In this document: in pieces, positions 43,208 through 52,869 of the stretch | Layout of the letters: each line of letters starts with the position of its first letter | How positions within the stretch are numbered: the first letter of the stretch is position 1 | Source of the DNA: Lentzea nigeriaca | GTDB taxonomy: Bacteria; Actinomycetota; Actinomycetes; Mycobacteriales; Pseudonocardiaceae | Length of the DNA: 64,000 nucleotides | Direction of reading: 5' to 3' | Assembly: GCF_016907955.1 (NCBI RefSeq) | Contig: NZ_JAFBCX010000001.1 | Span: forward strand, 1,364,001-1,428,000 | Made by a program: the position numbers and the translations under genes | Notes under the pieces: model-generated | What the model was told of the DNA's origin: nothing | Database searches by the model: none | What the model saw: the letters and a program-made list of their open reading frames with translations, nothing else

Positions 43208-46200
43208 ATGGCCGACGACGACCTGTCCTTCTCCACCGGCGACGTCTCCGGCTCGGTCTTCCAGGCGAACAACATTCACGGCGACGTGTACGTCCACATG
43301 GGCAAGACGCCGAGGCCGACCTGTGTGACACCGCTGACGTGGGCCGAGGCGGAGCAACCGCCGCCGGAGATCCAGTCGTTGCTGTGGGCGCAGATCCACG
43401 CCGCGCACGAGAGCCCGTACCGATTACCGGACGCGCGCAAACCGTCGCTGGACACCGTCTATGTCCGCCAGGACCTCGGCAGCGCTGTCGAGGAGTCCGA
43501 ACAACCTCGTCAAGGCGCCGTCCTGGACGACGACGGCAGGCTGATCGAGACGCCGGCCCGCCAGGTCGTACGCTTCACCGTCCGTCCGCCGTCCCGCACG
43601 GTCGGCGAGGCACTCGACGGGGACGCGCACCTCGTCGTCACGGGCGGTCCTGGCCTCGGCAAGTCCACGCTGACCCTCCGCCTGGCCGCGGACATCGCCC
43701 AGCACTGGACCGAGCGCGGCGAAACGGCGCCACTGTCCGAACCGGTCGTCCCGCTGCGCCTCCCCGCGCGCACCCTCGCCGCTCGCTCGGACGTCCCGTT
43801 CGCCCAGGCACTGGCCGACAGCACCGTCACCGAGTACGGCACGCTCCTGCGGCAACCGGTCGATACGGACCTGTTCGCCGGCCGCGCGCTCGGTTGCCGC
43901 TGGCTGCTCCTGGTGGACGGGCTGGACGAGGTCGCCGACGCCATCCAACGTCACCGCCTCCTCAACGCGCTCGCAGCGTGGGCGTCGGCCGGCGACCACC
44001 GGATCCTGCTGACCACCCGGCCGACAGAAGCCGGTGCTCTCGCCCCGTTGCACCGCATCAACGCGGTTCGTTACGAGCTGCAACCCTTCGACGCCGCCGC
44101 TCTGCACCGCTTCGCGGCCCACTGGTTTCCTGCCGACGACGCCGAGCGCTTCCTGCGCCAGATCCGCGAAGCCCACCTCGACGAACTGGTCCAGGTCCCG
44201 CTGCTGGCCACGATCGCCGCGATCATCTTCGGCGAGTACCGCGCACAACCTCTGCCGGGCAACGAGTACTCCCTCTACGAGACCTACCTCGGCCACATCC
44301 GCCGCGACCAGCCGGATCGCTTCGACCGGGTCCAGCTCCTCGAGCACCTGGCCCGCACCCGGCTGGAAACCGACTCGTCACTCCTCGCCGCCGCCCGCGG
44401 CTGGGTGATCGAGCGCGGCGCACCGGACTCCCCGTCGTGGCAGGACGAACTGACCGCCTACCTGCTCTCGGTCGGCCCGTTCGTCCTGCGCGGGGACGAT
44501 CTCGCCTTCCTGCACCACAGCTTCGCGGAACACCTCGCTGCCACGTCCTGCGCCCGCGAGCTGCCGGCCGAGTTCTGTCCCAGCACCTTCGCCGACCTCC
44601 TGCACGCCGCCGACGCGGGCGAGTCAGGCCGTTTCGCCAGGGCCGTGCTGTTGCACCACGCCCGCCTGCATCCCGCTGAGGCAGATCGGCTCCTGCACTG
44701 GCTGCATCAGGGTACGGCCGACCAGCACCTCCTCGCGGCGTACCTGCTGGCCCATCACCTGCCCGCCTCGGCGGCCGGCACGGAGGCGTTCATGGCCACG
44801 GTCTGGGACTGGGCCATGACCACGCACTACGACGTCCCCGACATTCTCGCCGCGGCCTCTCGCGCCACCTGCTTCCCCGGTCTGGTGGAATGGTTGATCC
44901 GTCTGATGAACTGCGTCAGCGCGCCGTGGTGCTCACGAGCGGAGGCCGCGACGGCACTGGCGGTGCGCGTGCGCGGCTCGCACACCCCGGACGCGGTCGG
45001 CTTCCTGCACCACCTGATCGACGAACCGCAGGCCCAGGTGTCCGACCGGCTCATGGCCGCGGAAGCTTTGGAGCAGTGCGGAACCAGCGAGCGCGAAGTC
45101 GCTGAGCGCGGGCTGCGCGCGGTGCTCGCGGACCCCAACGCCGCCGGCTCGTCGATACGCGTCGCGGCGCTGCTCCTGGCCGCGTTCGGCGGAGAAGCAC
45201 GGACGACTGCGATCGGAGTCCTGACCCGGATCTTGTCGGACGTGAACGCGGCGCCACGCCACGTCGTCGAGGCCGCCACCGGCCTGCTGGAGATCGGACC
45301 GGAGTTCGCGGACGTCTGCGCTGACCACTTTCTCGCGTTGTTGCGGAGTGCGGCGTCCACCTACTTCGTGTGGTCCGACGCCGCACTCGGCCTCGCCTCG
45401 ATCAGCTCGCTCCATCTCGACGAGGCGGCTGCCGAACTGACCGCGCGCCTCACCGAACGGCGCCGTGAGGTCCACGCGCACGTCGCTGCGGCGAGGGCCT
45501 TGTGCGAACTGGGCCCGCAGCACATGCGGGCCGCAGGAGAGCTGATCGCCGCTCTCGCCGCCGGCGCGGTCCGCGACTTCGACCGCTCGGTCCTGCTCGG
45601 CCACCTGGCCACGCACGGGCCGCAGCGTGAGGTCGCGATCGCCGGCCTGCGAAAGATGATCTCCGAGCGTCATCAGAACTGGAACAACATCGCACGTGCG
45701 GCGGCGGCCATCGGCAAGATCGGGCCCGCTTTCCGGGACGAGGCAGCGGCAGCATTGCTCGGCTCCGGCGCACCACCCGGTTCACACGACCAGGTCACGG
45801 TCCTCAACGAACTCGTGGAACTCGGCGAGCCCTACCGAGCACAGGCGGTGCGTGTTCTGCACGATCTCCTCGCCGACCCAGGTGTGCACGTCGACGTCCG
45901 CTGTCGCGCCGCCGACACGCTCATCAGGTCAGGGCCGGACCACCACCCGCAGGTGATCGCACATCTGCGGCGCCTCGCGGTGCCGGAAGCCCATCGGGCG
46001 CTGGCCAGGACCGGTGCGCGTGACGAGGCGCTGGCCGCGCTCCTGGAGTGCGCCCGGTCACCGGAAGCCCCCGGAGACGTGATGATCGAACTGGCCAACA
46101 CGGTGTCGGCTCAGGACGGCCCGCGGGCAGAGGAAGCGGCGGCCGTGCTGCGGGCAGCCGCGTGCGACTTGCGACGGCCGATGCGGATCCGGATCACCGC

Positions 46201-48310
46201 CGCGAACGGCCTCAGCGCGCTCGGCAGCCGTTTCGACCGGGAATCGGCGGAGCAACTGCGCCGGATCATCACCGGCGACACGATGATCACCGACTTCCCC
46301 TACATCGCTTCCTACCACGCTTCCAACGGACCCGGACCGCGGCGAGTGCTGGCCGAGGCGTTTCTGGAGATCCTGGCGGACGATCGGACCTCGGTCCAAC
46401 GGGCGTGGAAAGCCGTGCTGGCGCTGGACAAGCTGGGCTTCGGCGGCGACCTGGAGGTACTGGCGGCGGTGGAACGCCTGGTGTCCTGCCCGGGCCTGCC
46501 TCGCGACGTGCGAGCCGAGGCGGCCGTGCTCCTGGCCTCTCGACGACCCGAACATCTCGACCTCGCCGCCGACCTGCTCGTGGCCGGGGCGGGGATCGTT
46601 CCGGTCGACACGTTGAGGAAACTCACCGTCGAGCTGCAGTCGTCAGGTGTGGACGTGGCAGGCAGATTCCGAGCTCAGCTGAGCAGCGCCGCGAGCAGGC
46701 CGACGGAGCTGATCTCCGCTGCCACCGCGCTCGGGGACGCGGCCACACTGCGTCGGCTGGCGGAAGACGACCTGCTGGCCGTCAGCGTGCGGCACTGGGC
46801 GCTCAATTGCCTGGTGTCCGTGGAAAAATCCGCCCCGGACCACCTGACCGACGACCTGTTGGCGCAGATTGGCGACGCTGACGCGCCGGTCGAGGAACAA
46901 GGCAAGGCGGCCAACCTGCTCGCTGAGGTCGATCAGCGCAACAGCGCTTCGTCGATCGCGGCCCTCTGGCGTCTGGCGGAGAACTCTGACGTTTGCCCGG
47001 AGGAGCGAGCGCATGTGCTGGAATGGCTGCGCCTGTTGCTGCGTCCGCCAACACGGCGCTATGAGCTGATGGCGACCGAGGTCCTGCGCAGTGCGGACGT
47101 GAGCGGAAAAGCGTGGCGAACCCTGATCACCACCCTGCCGCGCCCGGTGCGGACCGATCTGGAGCGAACCGCGCTGTACAACCGCGCGATCCCGATCGAG
47201 GACCGGATACCGTCCGCAGACCTGTGGGATGACTTGCCGTTGCGCGAAGAGGTTGTCGCGGAGCTCCGCGATGTCATTGCGGCACCGGAGACCACTCCGC
47301 GTGAACGCGCCAAGGCGTCGGTTGCACTCTTCGGGGTGTCGTGGGCCTTCCACGCCGAGGCGGTCGCGGCTCTCGAGCACACGCAGGGTCACGCCGCGCG
47401 GTCGGCTCTCGCGGAAATGGGCCTCGCGCACTGGTGGCGCGTGCATGACGAGGCGGTCGCCGAGGTCGAGGACGAGAGCCTGCCGTTCCGCGAGCGGTAC
47501 GCCGCTGCTCGCCTGCTGGACGACATCAACGCCGAGCTCGGCGCCGGCGCGGAAAAGGTGCTGTGCACAGCGTCCTCGTCGAGGCAGCGCGTGGACGGCC
47601 AGCTGATCACCAAGAACCTGGACGCCGTCCGGAGAATGCGCGATGACGTGACGGAACCGGTCGCCGCACGCGTCCGGGCGGCGTGGGGCCTCAGGTTGTC
47701 CCGGCCCGGCGACCGAGCCGCAGGCGTCCAGGTGATCGAGAGCGTGGCCACCGACGCGAGCGCAAGGCCGGCGATGCGGATCACGGCGGCCGGGTTCCTC
47801 CAGAATTTCGGTGCGGAGGGAAGGAGACATGCGGCGAAAGCCGCCCGCGCGATGGCGGCCGACCCGACGCTTCCGGTGCTGGCACGAGCGAAGGCGGCCG
47901 CGCTCCTCCACCAGGTCGAGCGGTCGTCCCGGCGCGAGGTGCTGACCATCCTCAGTGGACTGGCCGATCAGGCGGATCCGCTGCGGCGGGTGCAGGTGCT
48001 GCGGCGCATCGGCAAGATCGACTCGATTCGGGTGGTGGCACCGTTGCAGGCGATGGGGATGGGCGAGCCGAGCCCCGTGGTGCGGATGCGCTGTGCGCGT
48101 GCCCTGGTGGAGTTGCGACGGGATCAGCGGGAGACGGGGTCGTTGATCGCACGCGCGGTGGCGTGGGACGAGGCCGTGCCGAAGCACATCAGGTGCCGGG
48201 CGGCGGGCGACCTCGCCCGTTGGAGTGAACTGATGAGGGAGGACGCGCGGGAACTGCTCGTCCGTTTGCGTGCTTGTCAGTCTGCGATAGGTTCTCCTGC
48301 AGCGATGTGA
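43208..48310 (+). CDS. Giant NACHT-type STAND ATPase with HEAT-like repeats
   Basis: 1700 residues. The N-terminus (1-30) has GDVSGSVFQANNIHGDVYVH, a beta-rich element seen before many actinomycete STAND proteins. The NACHT ATPase follows: Walker A GGPGLGKST (146-154), Walker B LLLVDGLDEV (233-242), a LLTTRP sensor and a HHSFAEHLAA winged-helix segment (about 437). From about residue 570 to the end, more than 25 alpha-helical HEAT-like repeats of 35-40 residues occur. No enzymatic effector domain is evident. Bacterial NACHT proteins include anti-phage sensors; a surveillance role is likely but unproven. It stands alone, 10 bases before a DUF4360 gene. Confidence 0.88.
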   Translation: MADDDLSFSTGDVSGSVFQANNIHGDVYVHMGKTPRPTCVTPLTWAEAEQPPPEIQSLLWAQIHAAHESPYRLPDARKPSLDTVYVRQDLGSAVEESEQPRQGAVLDDDGRLIETPARQVVRFTVRPPSRTVGEALDGDAHLVVTGGPGLGKSTLTLRLAADIAQHWTERGETAPLSEPVVPLRLPARTLAARSDVPFAQALADSTVTEYGTLLRQPVDTDLFAGRALGCRWLLLVDGLDEVADAIQRHRLLNALAAWASAGDHRILLTTRPTEAGALAPLHRINAVRYELQPFDAAALHRFAAHWFPADDAERFLRQIREAHLDELVQVPLLATIAAIIFGEYRAQPLPGNEYSLYETYLGHIRRDQPDRFDRVQLLEHLARTRLETDSSLLAAARGWVIERGAPDSPSWQDELTAYLLSVGPFVLRGDDLAFLHHSFAEHLAATSCARELPAEFCPSTFADLLHAADAGESGRFARAVLLHHARLHPAEADRLLHWLHQGTADQHLLAAYLLAHHLPASAAGTEAFMATVWDWAMTTHYDVPDILAAASRATCFPGLVEWLIRLMNCVSAPWCSRAEAATALAVRVRGSHTPDAVGFLHHLIDEPQAQVSDRLMAAEALEQCGTSEREVAERGLRAVLADPNAAGSSIRVAALLLAAFGGEARTTAIGVLTRILSDVNAAPRHVVEAATGLLEIGPEFADVCADHFLALLRSAASTYFVWSDAALGLASISSLHLDEAAAELTARLTERRREVHAHVAAARALCELGPQHMRAAGELIAALAAGAVRDFDRSVLLGHLATHGPQREVAIAGLRKMISERHQNWNNIARAAAAIGKIGPAFRDEAAAALLGSGAPPGSHDQVTVLNELVELGEPYRAQAVRVLHDLLADPGVHVDVRCRAADTLIRSGPDHHPQVIAHLRRLAVPEAHRALARTGARDEALAALLECARSPEAPGDVMIELANTVSAQDGPRAEEAAAVLRAAACDLRRPMRIRITAANGLSALGSRFDRESAEQLRRIITGDTMITDFPYIASYHASNGPGPRRVLAEAFLEILADDRTSVQRAWKAVLALDKLGFGGDLEVLAAVERLVSCPGLPRDVRAEAAVLLASRRPEHLDLAADLLVAGAGIVPVDTLRKLTVELQSSGVDVAGRFRAQLSSAASRPTELISAATALGDAATLRRLAEDDLLAVSVRHWALNCLVSVEKSAPDHLTDDLLAQIGDADAPVEEQGKAANLLAEVDQRNSASSIAALWRLAENSDVCPEERAHVLEWLRLLLRPPTRRYELMATEVLRSADVSGKAWRTLITTLPRPVRTDLERTALYNRAIPIEDRIPSADLWDDLPLREEVVAELRDVIAAPETTPRERAKASVALFGVSWAFHAEAVAALEHTQGHAARSALAEMGLAHWWRVHDEAVAEVEDESLPFRERYAAARLLDDINAELGAGAEKVLCTASSSRQRVDGQLITKNLDAVRRMRDDVTEPVAARVRAAWGLRLSRPGDRAAGVQVIESVATDASARPAMRITAAGFLQNFGAEGRRHAAKAARAMAADPTLPVLARAKAAALLHQVERSSRREVLTILSGLADQADPLRRVQVLRRIGKIDSIRVVAPLQAMGMGEPSPVVRMRCARALVELRRDQRETGSLIARAVAWDEAVPKHIRCRAAGDLARWSELMREDARELLVRLRACQSAIGSPAAM

Positions 48311-48320
48311 GGAGGCCTCG

Positions 48321-48884
48321 ATGTTCGCCGTGGTGGCTCTGCTGGCTGCTTCGCTCGTCCCGCCTCCCGGCCCTGTCACCGTCGAGGTGGTGAGCGTCGG
48401 CGGCTCGGGTTGTCCCAAAGGGACGACGACCGTTGCCATGTCACAGGACAACGAGGCGTTCACGGTGACGTACGGCGACTTCGTGGTGCAGGGCAACGGC
48501 AACGAGGCCAAGAAGAGTTGCACGATCGCGGTCAAGCTCAACCACACGCCGGGGTACACGTACGGCATCGCGGCCACGGATCATCGAGGTTTCGGTCATC
48601 TGACGGACGGGGCGCGTGGTGTTGTGCGCACCAGCTACCACTTCCCGGGGTTTCCCACGCGCAATCGCATGCACACGTATCAGAGTCCGATGAGTGACGA
48701 CTGGCAGGTCACGGACACGCCGGACAGCGTTGCGCACGGGCCGTGCAAGGATCGCAAGCCGTTGACGATCGAGGCCGAGCTCAAGGTCACCGGCAAGGGG
48801 AAGACCAGCTTCATGACGATGGACTCGACGGACAGCAGCGTGAGCACCACGTTCAAGCTCTCCTGGAAGAAGTGCGCGGAATAA
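48321..48884 (+). CDS. DUF4360 secreted protein
   Basis: 187 residues with a short signal peptide (MFAVVALLAASLVPPPGP) and the DUF4360 core: VEVVSVGGSGCPKGTTTVAMSQDNEAFTVTYGDFVV, then CTIAVKLN and the C-terminal STTFKLSWKKC. Four Cys may pair. GAGGAGG lies 6-8 bases before the ATG, inside a 10-base gap from the NACHT-HEAT gene, so it may be co-transcribed with it. The function of the family is unknown. (The core motif spans about residues 22-57.). Confidence 0.9.
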   Translation: MFAVVALLAASLVPPPGPVTVEVVSVGGSGCPKGTTTVAMSQDNEAFTVTYGDFVVQGNGNEAKKSCTIAVKLNHTPGYTYGIAATDHRGFGHLTDGARGVVRTSYHFPGFPTRNRMHTYQSPMSDDWQVTDTPDSVAHGPCKDRKPLTIEAELKVTGKGKTSFMTMDSTDSSVSTTFKLSWKKCAE

Positions 48885-49026
48885 CACGCGCCGCTCTGGT
48901 GTTGTCTGCTACAGTCCGTTTGTAACCGGCGGTGCGCGCCAAGCGTACGTAAGTTCCGACGAGCTGCTGGACGATCTCTGATCCGCGGCGACGACCCCCA
49001 GCTTCCGACGCTGGCGGCCCCTACAC

Positions 49027-49079
49027 CAGATGCACGGAGCATCTGCAGCGCTCTCCTCCAGCACGAGCACGGCTCGTGC
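49027..49079 (+). promoter_or_regulatory. Two leader hairpins before short rho
   Basis: CAGATGC-N5-GCATCTG (49027-49045) and GCACGAGC-ACG-GCTCGTGC (49061-49079) form two perfect stems in the 247-base gap upstream of rho. The last base of the second is 53 bases before the ATG. They could be a structured 5' leader; rho genes are often autoregulated by termination in their leaders. Confidence 0.45.
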
Positions 49080-49131
49080 AGCGGAGTCGATGAAGCGCAT
49101 CTCGACCAACCCTCCTGAAAGGACAGACCCG

Positions 49132-50157
49132 ATGCACATCGGTGTACTCGACATACGCAACAACAAGGCATTTCTCGTCGACGGGCCGCAGGTGTCGCAG
49201 CAGCTCGTGAAGCAGCACGACCTGCGGCGCGGCGACCAGATCAGCGGTGAGGCGGTGGACGGCAAGCTCGTCGGCGTCGACACCGTCAACGGGCGCAAGC
49301 CGCACAAGAGGCCCAAGTTCGGCGACCTGACCCCGCTCTACCCCAACGAAAGGCTGCGGCTGGAGCACGACCCCCACGAGCTGACCAGTCGCACGATCGA
49401 CCTGGTCATGCCCGTCGGCAAGGGGCAGCGGGCGCTCATCGTGGCGCCTCCCAAGGCGGGCAAGACCATTGTGCTGCAGCAGATCGCGCAGGCCATCGCC
49501 AAGAACAACCCCGAATGCCACCTGATCGTCACGCTCGTCGGCGAACGGCCGGAGGAGGTCACGGACCTCACGGGCAGCATTCCCGGGGAGATCTTCGCCT
49601 CGACGTTCGACGAACATCCCAAGCAGCACGTCCAGACGGCCGAACTGGCTGTGGAGCGGGCGAAGAGGCTCGTCGAGGACGGGCAGGACGTCGTGATTCT
49701 GCTCGACTCGCTCACGCGGCTCGGGCGGGCCTACAACCTCGCCGCGCCGAGTGGCGGGCGGATCCTGAGTGGTGGCATCGACTCCGGTGCGCTCACGCCG
49801 CCCAAGCAGTTTCTCGGCGCTGCCAGGAACATCGAGGAGGGCGGCAGCCTCACGATCTTCGCCACCGCACTCGTCGAGACCGGGTCGCTGGCCGACACGG
49901 TCATCTTCGAGGAGCTCAAGAGCACCGGCAACGCGGAGCTGAAGCTCGACCGGAAGGCCGCCCAGAAGAGGATCTACCCCGCGGTCGACCTCCACCAGTC
50001 CAGCACGCGCAAGGCGGAACTGCTGGTGAGCCCGCAGGAACTCGCCATCACGGACTCGGTGCGCCGGGCCATGGCCGACCGGGAGATCGACGTGCTTCTC
50101 GAAGGGCTGCGCAAGACCCGGAGCAACGCGGAGTTCCTCATCCAGATGTCGAAATGA
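49132..50157 (+). CDS. rho: Short Rho-type transcription terminator paralogue
   Basis: 341 residues, shorter than usual Rho (about 420, or over 600 in actinomycetes). The N-terminal helix bundle is missing and the RNA-binding OSB domain is reduced to residues 1-55 ([17 protein letters not shown]), with the RNP1-like FGF motif lost. The ATPase core is intact: [17 protein letters not shown] (Walker A, 105-112), [13 protein letters not shown], and SGGIDSGAL (R-loop region). I chose ATG 49132 with GAAAGGAC upstream. It is probably an accessory helicase or terminator beside the main Rho. It overlaps the convergent permease by 20 bases. Confidence 0.9.
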   Translation: MHIGVLDIRNNKAFLVDGPQVSQQLVKQHDLRRGDQISGEAVDGKLVGVDTVNGRKPHKRPKFGDLTPLYPNERLRLEHDPHELTSRTIDLVMPVGKGQRALIVAPPKAGKTIVLQQIAQAIAKNNPECHLIVTLVGERPEEVTDLTGSIPGEIFASTFDEHPKQHVQTAELAVERAKRLVEDGQDVVILLDSLTRLGRAYNLAAPSGGRILSGGIDSGALTPPKQFLGAARNIEEGGSLTIFATALVETGSLADTVIFEELKSTGNAELKLDRKAAQKRIYPAVDLHQSSTRKAELLVSPQELAITDSVRRAMADREIDVLLEGLRKTRSNAEFLIQMSK

Positions 50158-51634
50158 AGTCCCGTCGCAGTTCCCGGTCCAGTGCTCGCGTGGGAGCACC
50201 CAGCGCGTAGAACAGGAAACCGATGCCGATCACGATCAGCAACGGCACCACCTGCGACAACGTGTAGGCCACCCGCTCTCCCTCGAACGCGGCAGGCAGC
50301 GACAGCGGCCAGATCAGCACGACCACGGTGAACGCCACCAGGCCGGTCGTCAGAACCGTTGTCAGCAAAGCGAAAGGCGCGCGGAACGGCCGAGCGGCCC
50401 CAGGCAGGCGACGCCGCAGCACCAGCATCGACGGGAACGTCAGCAGGTAGCTGATGAACGTCGTCGAGATCACCAGGGCGAGCCCGGCGGTGAAGTACTT
50501 CTCGGAGTTGCCGCCCGACAGGTTCAACGCCGTCACCAGAACGACGGACGCCAACAGTCCGGAAAGGACGTTCACGCGCAGCGGTGTGCCGTGACGTGCG
50601 GACAGCCGGCCCAGGAAAGCAGGCCCGGCACCGTCGGCACACGCGACCGCCTGCGCTCTGTGCGCGCCGATCGCCCAGGAGACTCCTGAGGTCAGCACGC
50701 CGACGATCAACCCGGCGGCACACACCGTTCCGAGAACCGCGCCCGCGCCGGTCAGTGTCACGGTGCCATCGGGCGCCGCGGAACCGCCGTACACGGTCAG
50801 CACCTGCTTCGCGGCGTCGATGAACCCGCCAAGGCCCTGGATCCGGGACGCCGGAATCACCAGCAGGATCCCGAGAATCGGCCCGCCGTACAGCAGGAAC
50901 GACGCGACGCCCGCCCGCAGGATCGCGAACGGCACGGTCTTCTGCGGATCGTTCATCTCCTCGGTCGCGGTGGAGGGCAGTTCGAACCCGACGTAGTTGA
51001 AGATCAGCACCGGCACCAGTGCGACGAACCCGGACCACGTGGGCACGAAATCGCTGCCGGACAACGGTTGTACACCGTTCTTCACCGCGTAGACGATCAC
51101 GGACACGGTGAAGAAGCCGAGCAGGACGACTCGGGCGAACGCGCCCGCGATGGGCACCCACTTGCCGATCCGCAACGACGTGGCGACAGCGAGGACTCCC
51201 ATCCAGATGAACGCCAGGCCCACGACGTGCTTGCCCGCCATGCCCAGCGGCAGGAAGAACTTCTCGAACGTCGTCACGGCGATGATCGCCAGCGTGCCGC
51301 CCATCCACAGCGGGTTGGAGAGCCAGTAGAGCACCTGGTTCACGCCCGCGGCGAGACGCCCGAACGCGAGCTTGGTCCACACGTACGGGCCGCCCTCGAC
51401 CGGGAACGCCGTGCCCAGCTCGGTGGTCAGGAACCCGTACGGCAGGAAGAACACCACCGCCAGGATGACCATCCACACGAGACCTTGGGGCCCGTTGGCG
51501 GCGACGCTGCCGATCGTGTCCAGGCCGACGAGGGTGCACAGCAGGTAGAACGTCACGTCGGCCCGGCGGAGTGACTTGCGCAGGTGCTGGCGTTCGCCCA
51601 GCCAGTTGCCGCTGAGAGGCTGTACCTCGCTCAC
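50138..51634 (-). CDS. APC-family amino-acid permease
   Basis: 498 residues with about 12 hydrophobic segments. The start of TM1 carries LVGLDTIGSVAANGPQG, the substrate-binding unwound region of APC transporters, and TM6 contains VLIFNYVGFELPSTATEEMNDP, the conserved GFE...EE element. It should import an amino acid or polyamine with protons or by exchange. A TetR-type dyad identical in form to that before the acyl-CoA dehydrogenase operon lies 18 bases upstream of its start, linking uptake and catabolism. (TM6 motif about residues 212-233.). Confidence 0.92.
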   Translation of the reverse strand: MSEVQPLSGNWLGERQHLRKSLRRADVTFYLLCTLVGLDTIGSVAANGPQGLVWMVILAVVFFLPYGFLTTELGTAFPVEGGPYVWTKLAFGRLAAGVNQVLYWLSNPLWMGGTLAIIAVTTFEKFFLPLGMAGKHVVGLAFIWMGVLAVATSLRIGKWVPIAGAFARVVLLGFFTVSVIVYAVKNGVQPLSGSDFVPTWSGFVALVPVLIFNYVGFELPSTATEEMNDPQKTVPFAILRAGVASFLLYGGPILGILLVIPASRIQGLGGFIDAAKQVLTVYGGSAAPDGTVTLTGAGAVLGTVCAAGLIVGVLTSGVSWAIGAHRAQAVACADGAGPAFLGRLSARHGTPLRVNVLSGLLASVVLVTALNLSGGNSEKYFTAGLALVISTTFISYLLTFPSMLVLRRRLPGAARPFRAPFALLTTVLTTGLVAFTVVVLIWPLSLPAAFEGERVAYTLSQVVPLLIVIGIGFLFYALGAPTRALDRELRRDFISTSG

Positions 51635-51651
51635 GGGCCCTCCAGATGGTT

Positions 51652-51671
51652 AACTGATCCGTCAGTCAGTT
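51652..51671. promoter_or_regulatory. TetR-type operator motif, copy 2
   Basis: AACTGA-N8-TCAGTT with inner ACTGA-N4-TCAGT, same layout as 38309-38328. It lies between the divergent permease (start 51634) and dehydrogenase (start 51727) and could control both. Confidence 0.65.
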
Positions 51672-51726
51672 ATTTGGACGGACCATGTGACCGCGGTCAT
51701 ACGCTGAAGTCAAGGGGGTGTGTTCG

Positions 51727-52857
51727 ATGAGTTATCTCCAGGTCACCTGGACCGACCCGGTCACGCGGGCGCGTGGCTACCTCGTCATCGATCGCCTCGT
51801 GCGGGGCGTGAGCAGCGGCGGTCTGCGGATGCGGGCCGGCTGCACGCTCGACGAGGTGCGCGGCCTGGCGGAGGGCATGACGGCCAAGGAAGCCCTCAAC
51901 TACGACCCGCGGGCGCGGTACGTGCCGCTCGGCGGCGCGAAGGGCGGCATCGACTTCGACCCGTACGACCCGCGCGCCAAAGATGTCCTGACTGCCTACC
52001 TGTTCGCCATGTCCCCGTACATCGAGCGGTTCTGGACGATGGGGGAGGACCTCGGGCTGAGGCAGTCCACGATCGACGAGGCCATCGGGAAGATCGGCCT
52101 GCAGTCGTCGATCCAGGCCGTGTACCCGCTGCTGGACGACGAGGAGAAGGCCCGCCGGCGACTCGCGGACGCGTTCGCGGTCACCGTCGACGGCGTGAGT
52201 CTCGACGAACTGGTCGGCGGCTACGGCGTCGCGGAAGCGGCACTGGCGGGCATCGAGCACCTCGGCCTCGCCAGCCCGACGGCGGTGATCCAGGGCTTCG
52301 GCTCGATGGGCGGCGCCACGGCCCGCTACCTGGCCAGGGCGGGCGTCAGGATCGTCGGACTCGTCGATGTCCACGGTGTCGTAGCCAACCCGGTCGGCCT
52401 CGACGTGGAAACCCTTCTGCTGTCCCGCGACGCGCAGGGCGGCATCGACCGCGCCAGGTTGCGGCCGGGAGACGTCGAGTTCGACCGCGACCGGTGGCTC
52501 GACATCGACGCGGACGTCCTGGTCCCGGCCGCCACGAGCTACGCGATCAACGCCGGCAACGCGCCCACCGTGAAGGCCAAGCTGATCGTCGAGGCCGCGA
52601 ACATGCCGGTGACAGAAGAAGCAGAGGGGATCATCGACGCGCTGATCATCCCGGACGTCGTGGCGAACTCCGCCACGAACTCCTGGTGGTGGTGGACGCT
52701 TTTCGGTGACATCGAGGCCGACGCGGACTCCGCGTTCGCGAAGATCAGCACGAACATGCGCCGTCTCGTCGGTCAGATCATCGACGCCCCCTCGCCGCGG
52801 CAGGCCGCCGCGCAGATCGCGGCGGCCGCGGTGCGGGAGATCGAACGCAGGTTCTGA
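51727..52857 (+). CDS. Glu/Leu/Phe/Val dehydrogenase family protein
   Basis: 376 residues of the amino-acid dehydrogenase family, which deaminates an amino acid to its 2-oxoacid with NAD(P)+. MTAKEALNYDPRARYVPLGGAKGGI has the substrate Lys residues, and IQGFGSMGG is the dinucleotide loop. The length fits the branched-chain/Phe group better than glutamate dehydrogenase. CAAGGGGG lies upstream of the ATG. It is divergent from the permease around the TetR-type dyad. It could feed the ThDP decarboxylase operon with 2-oxoacid, which is an inference. (The Lys motif is near residues 55-78.). Confidence 0.88.
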   Translation: MSYLQVTWTDPVTRARGYLVIDRLVRGVSSGGLRMRAGCTLDEVRGLAEGMTAKEALNYDPRARYVPLGGAKGGIDFDPYDPRAKDVLTAYLFAMSPYIERFWTMGEDLGLRQSTIDEAIGKIGLQSSIQAVYPLLDDEEKARRRLADAFAVTVDGVSLDELVGGYGVAEAALAGIEHLGLASPTAVIQGFGSMGGATARYLARAGVRIVGLVDVHGVVANPVGLDVETLLLSRDAQGGIDRARLRPGDVEFDRDRWLDIDADVLVPAATSYAINAGNAPTVKAKLIVEAANMPVTEEAEGIIDALIIPDVVANSATNSWWWWTLFGDIEADADSAFAKISTNMRRLVGQIIDAPSPRQAAAQIAAAAVREIERRF

Positions 52858-52869
52858 GCGCACGGCCGG

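Noticed and set aside
46643-48577. 644-residue minus-strand frame under the NACHT-HEAT gene
   Set aside because: No motif; explained by GC bias on the opposite strand of helical repeats.
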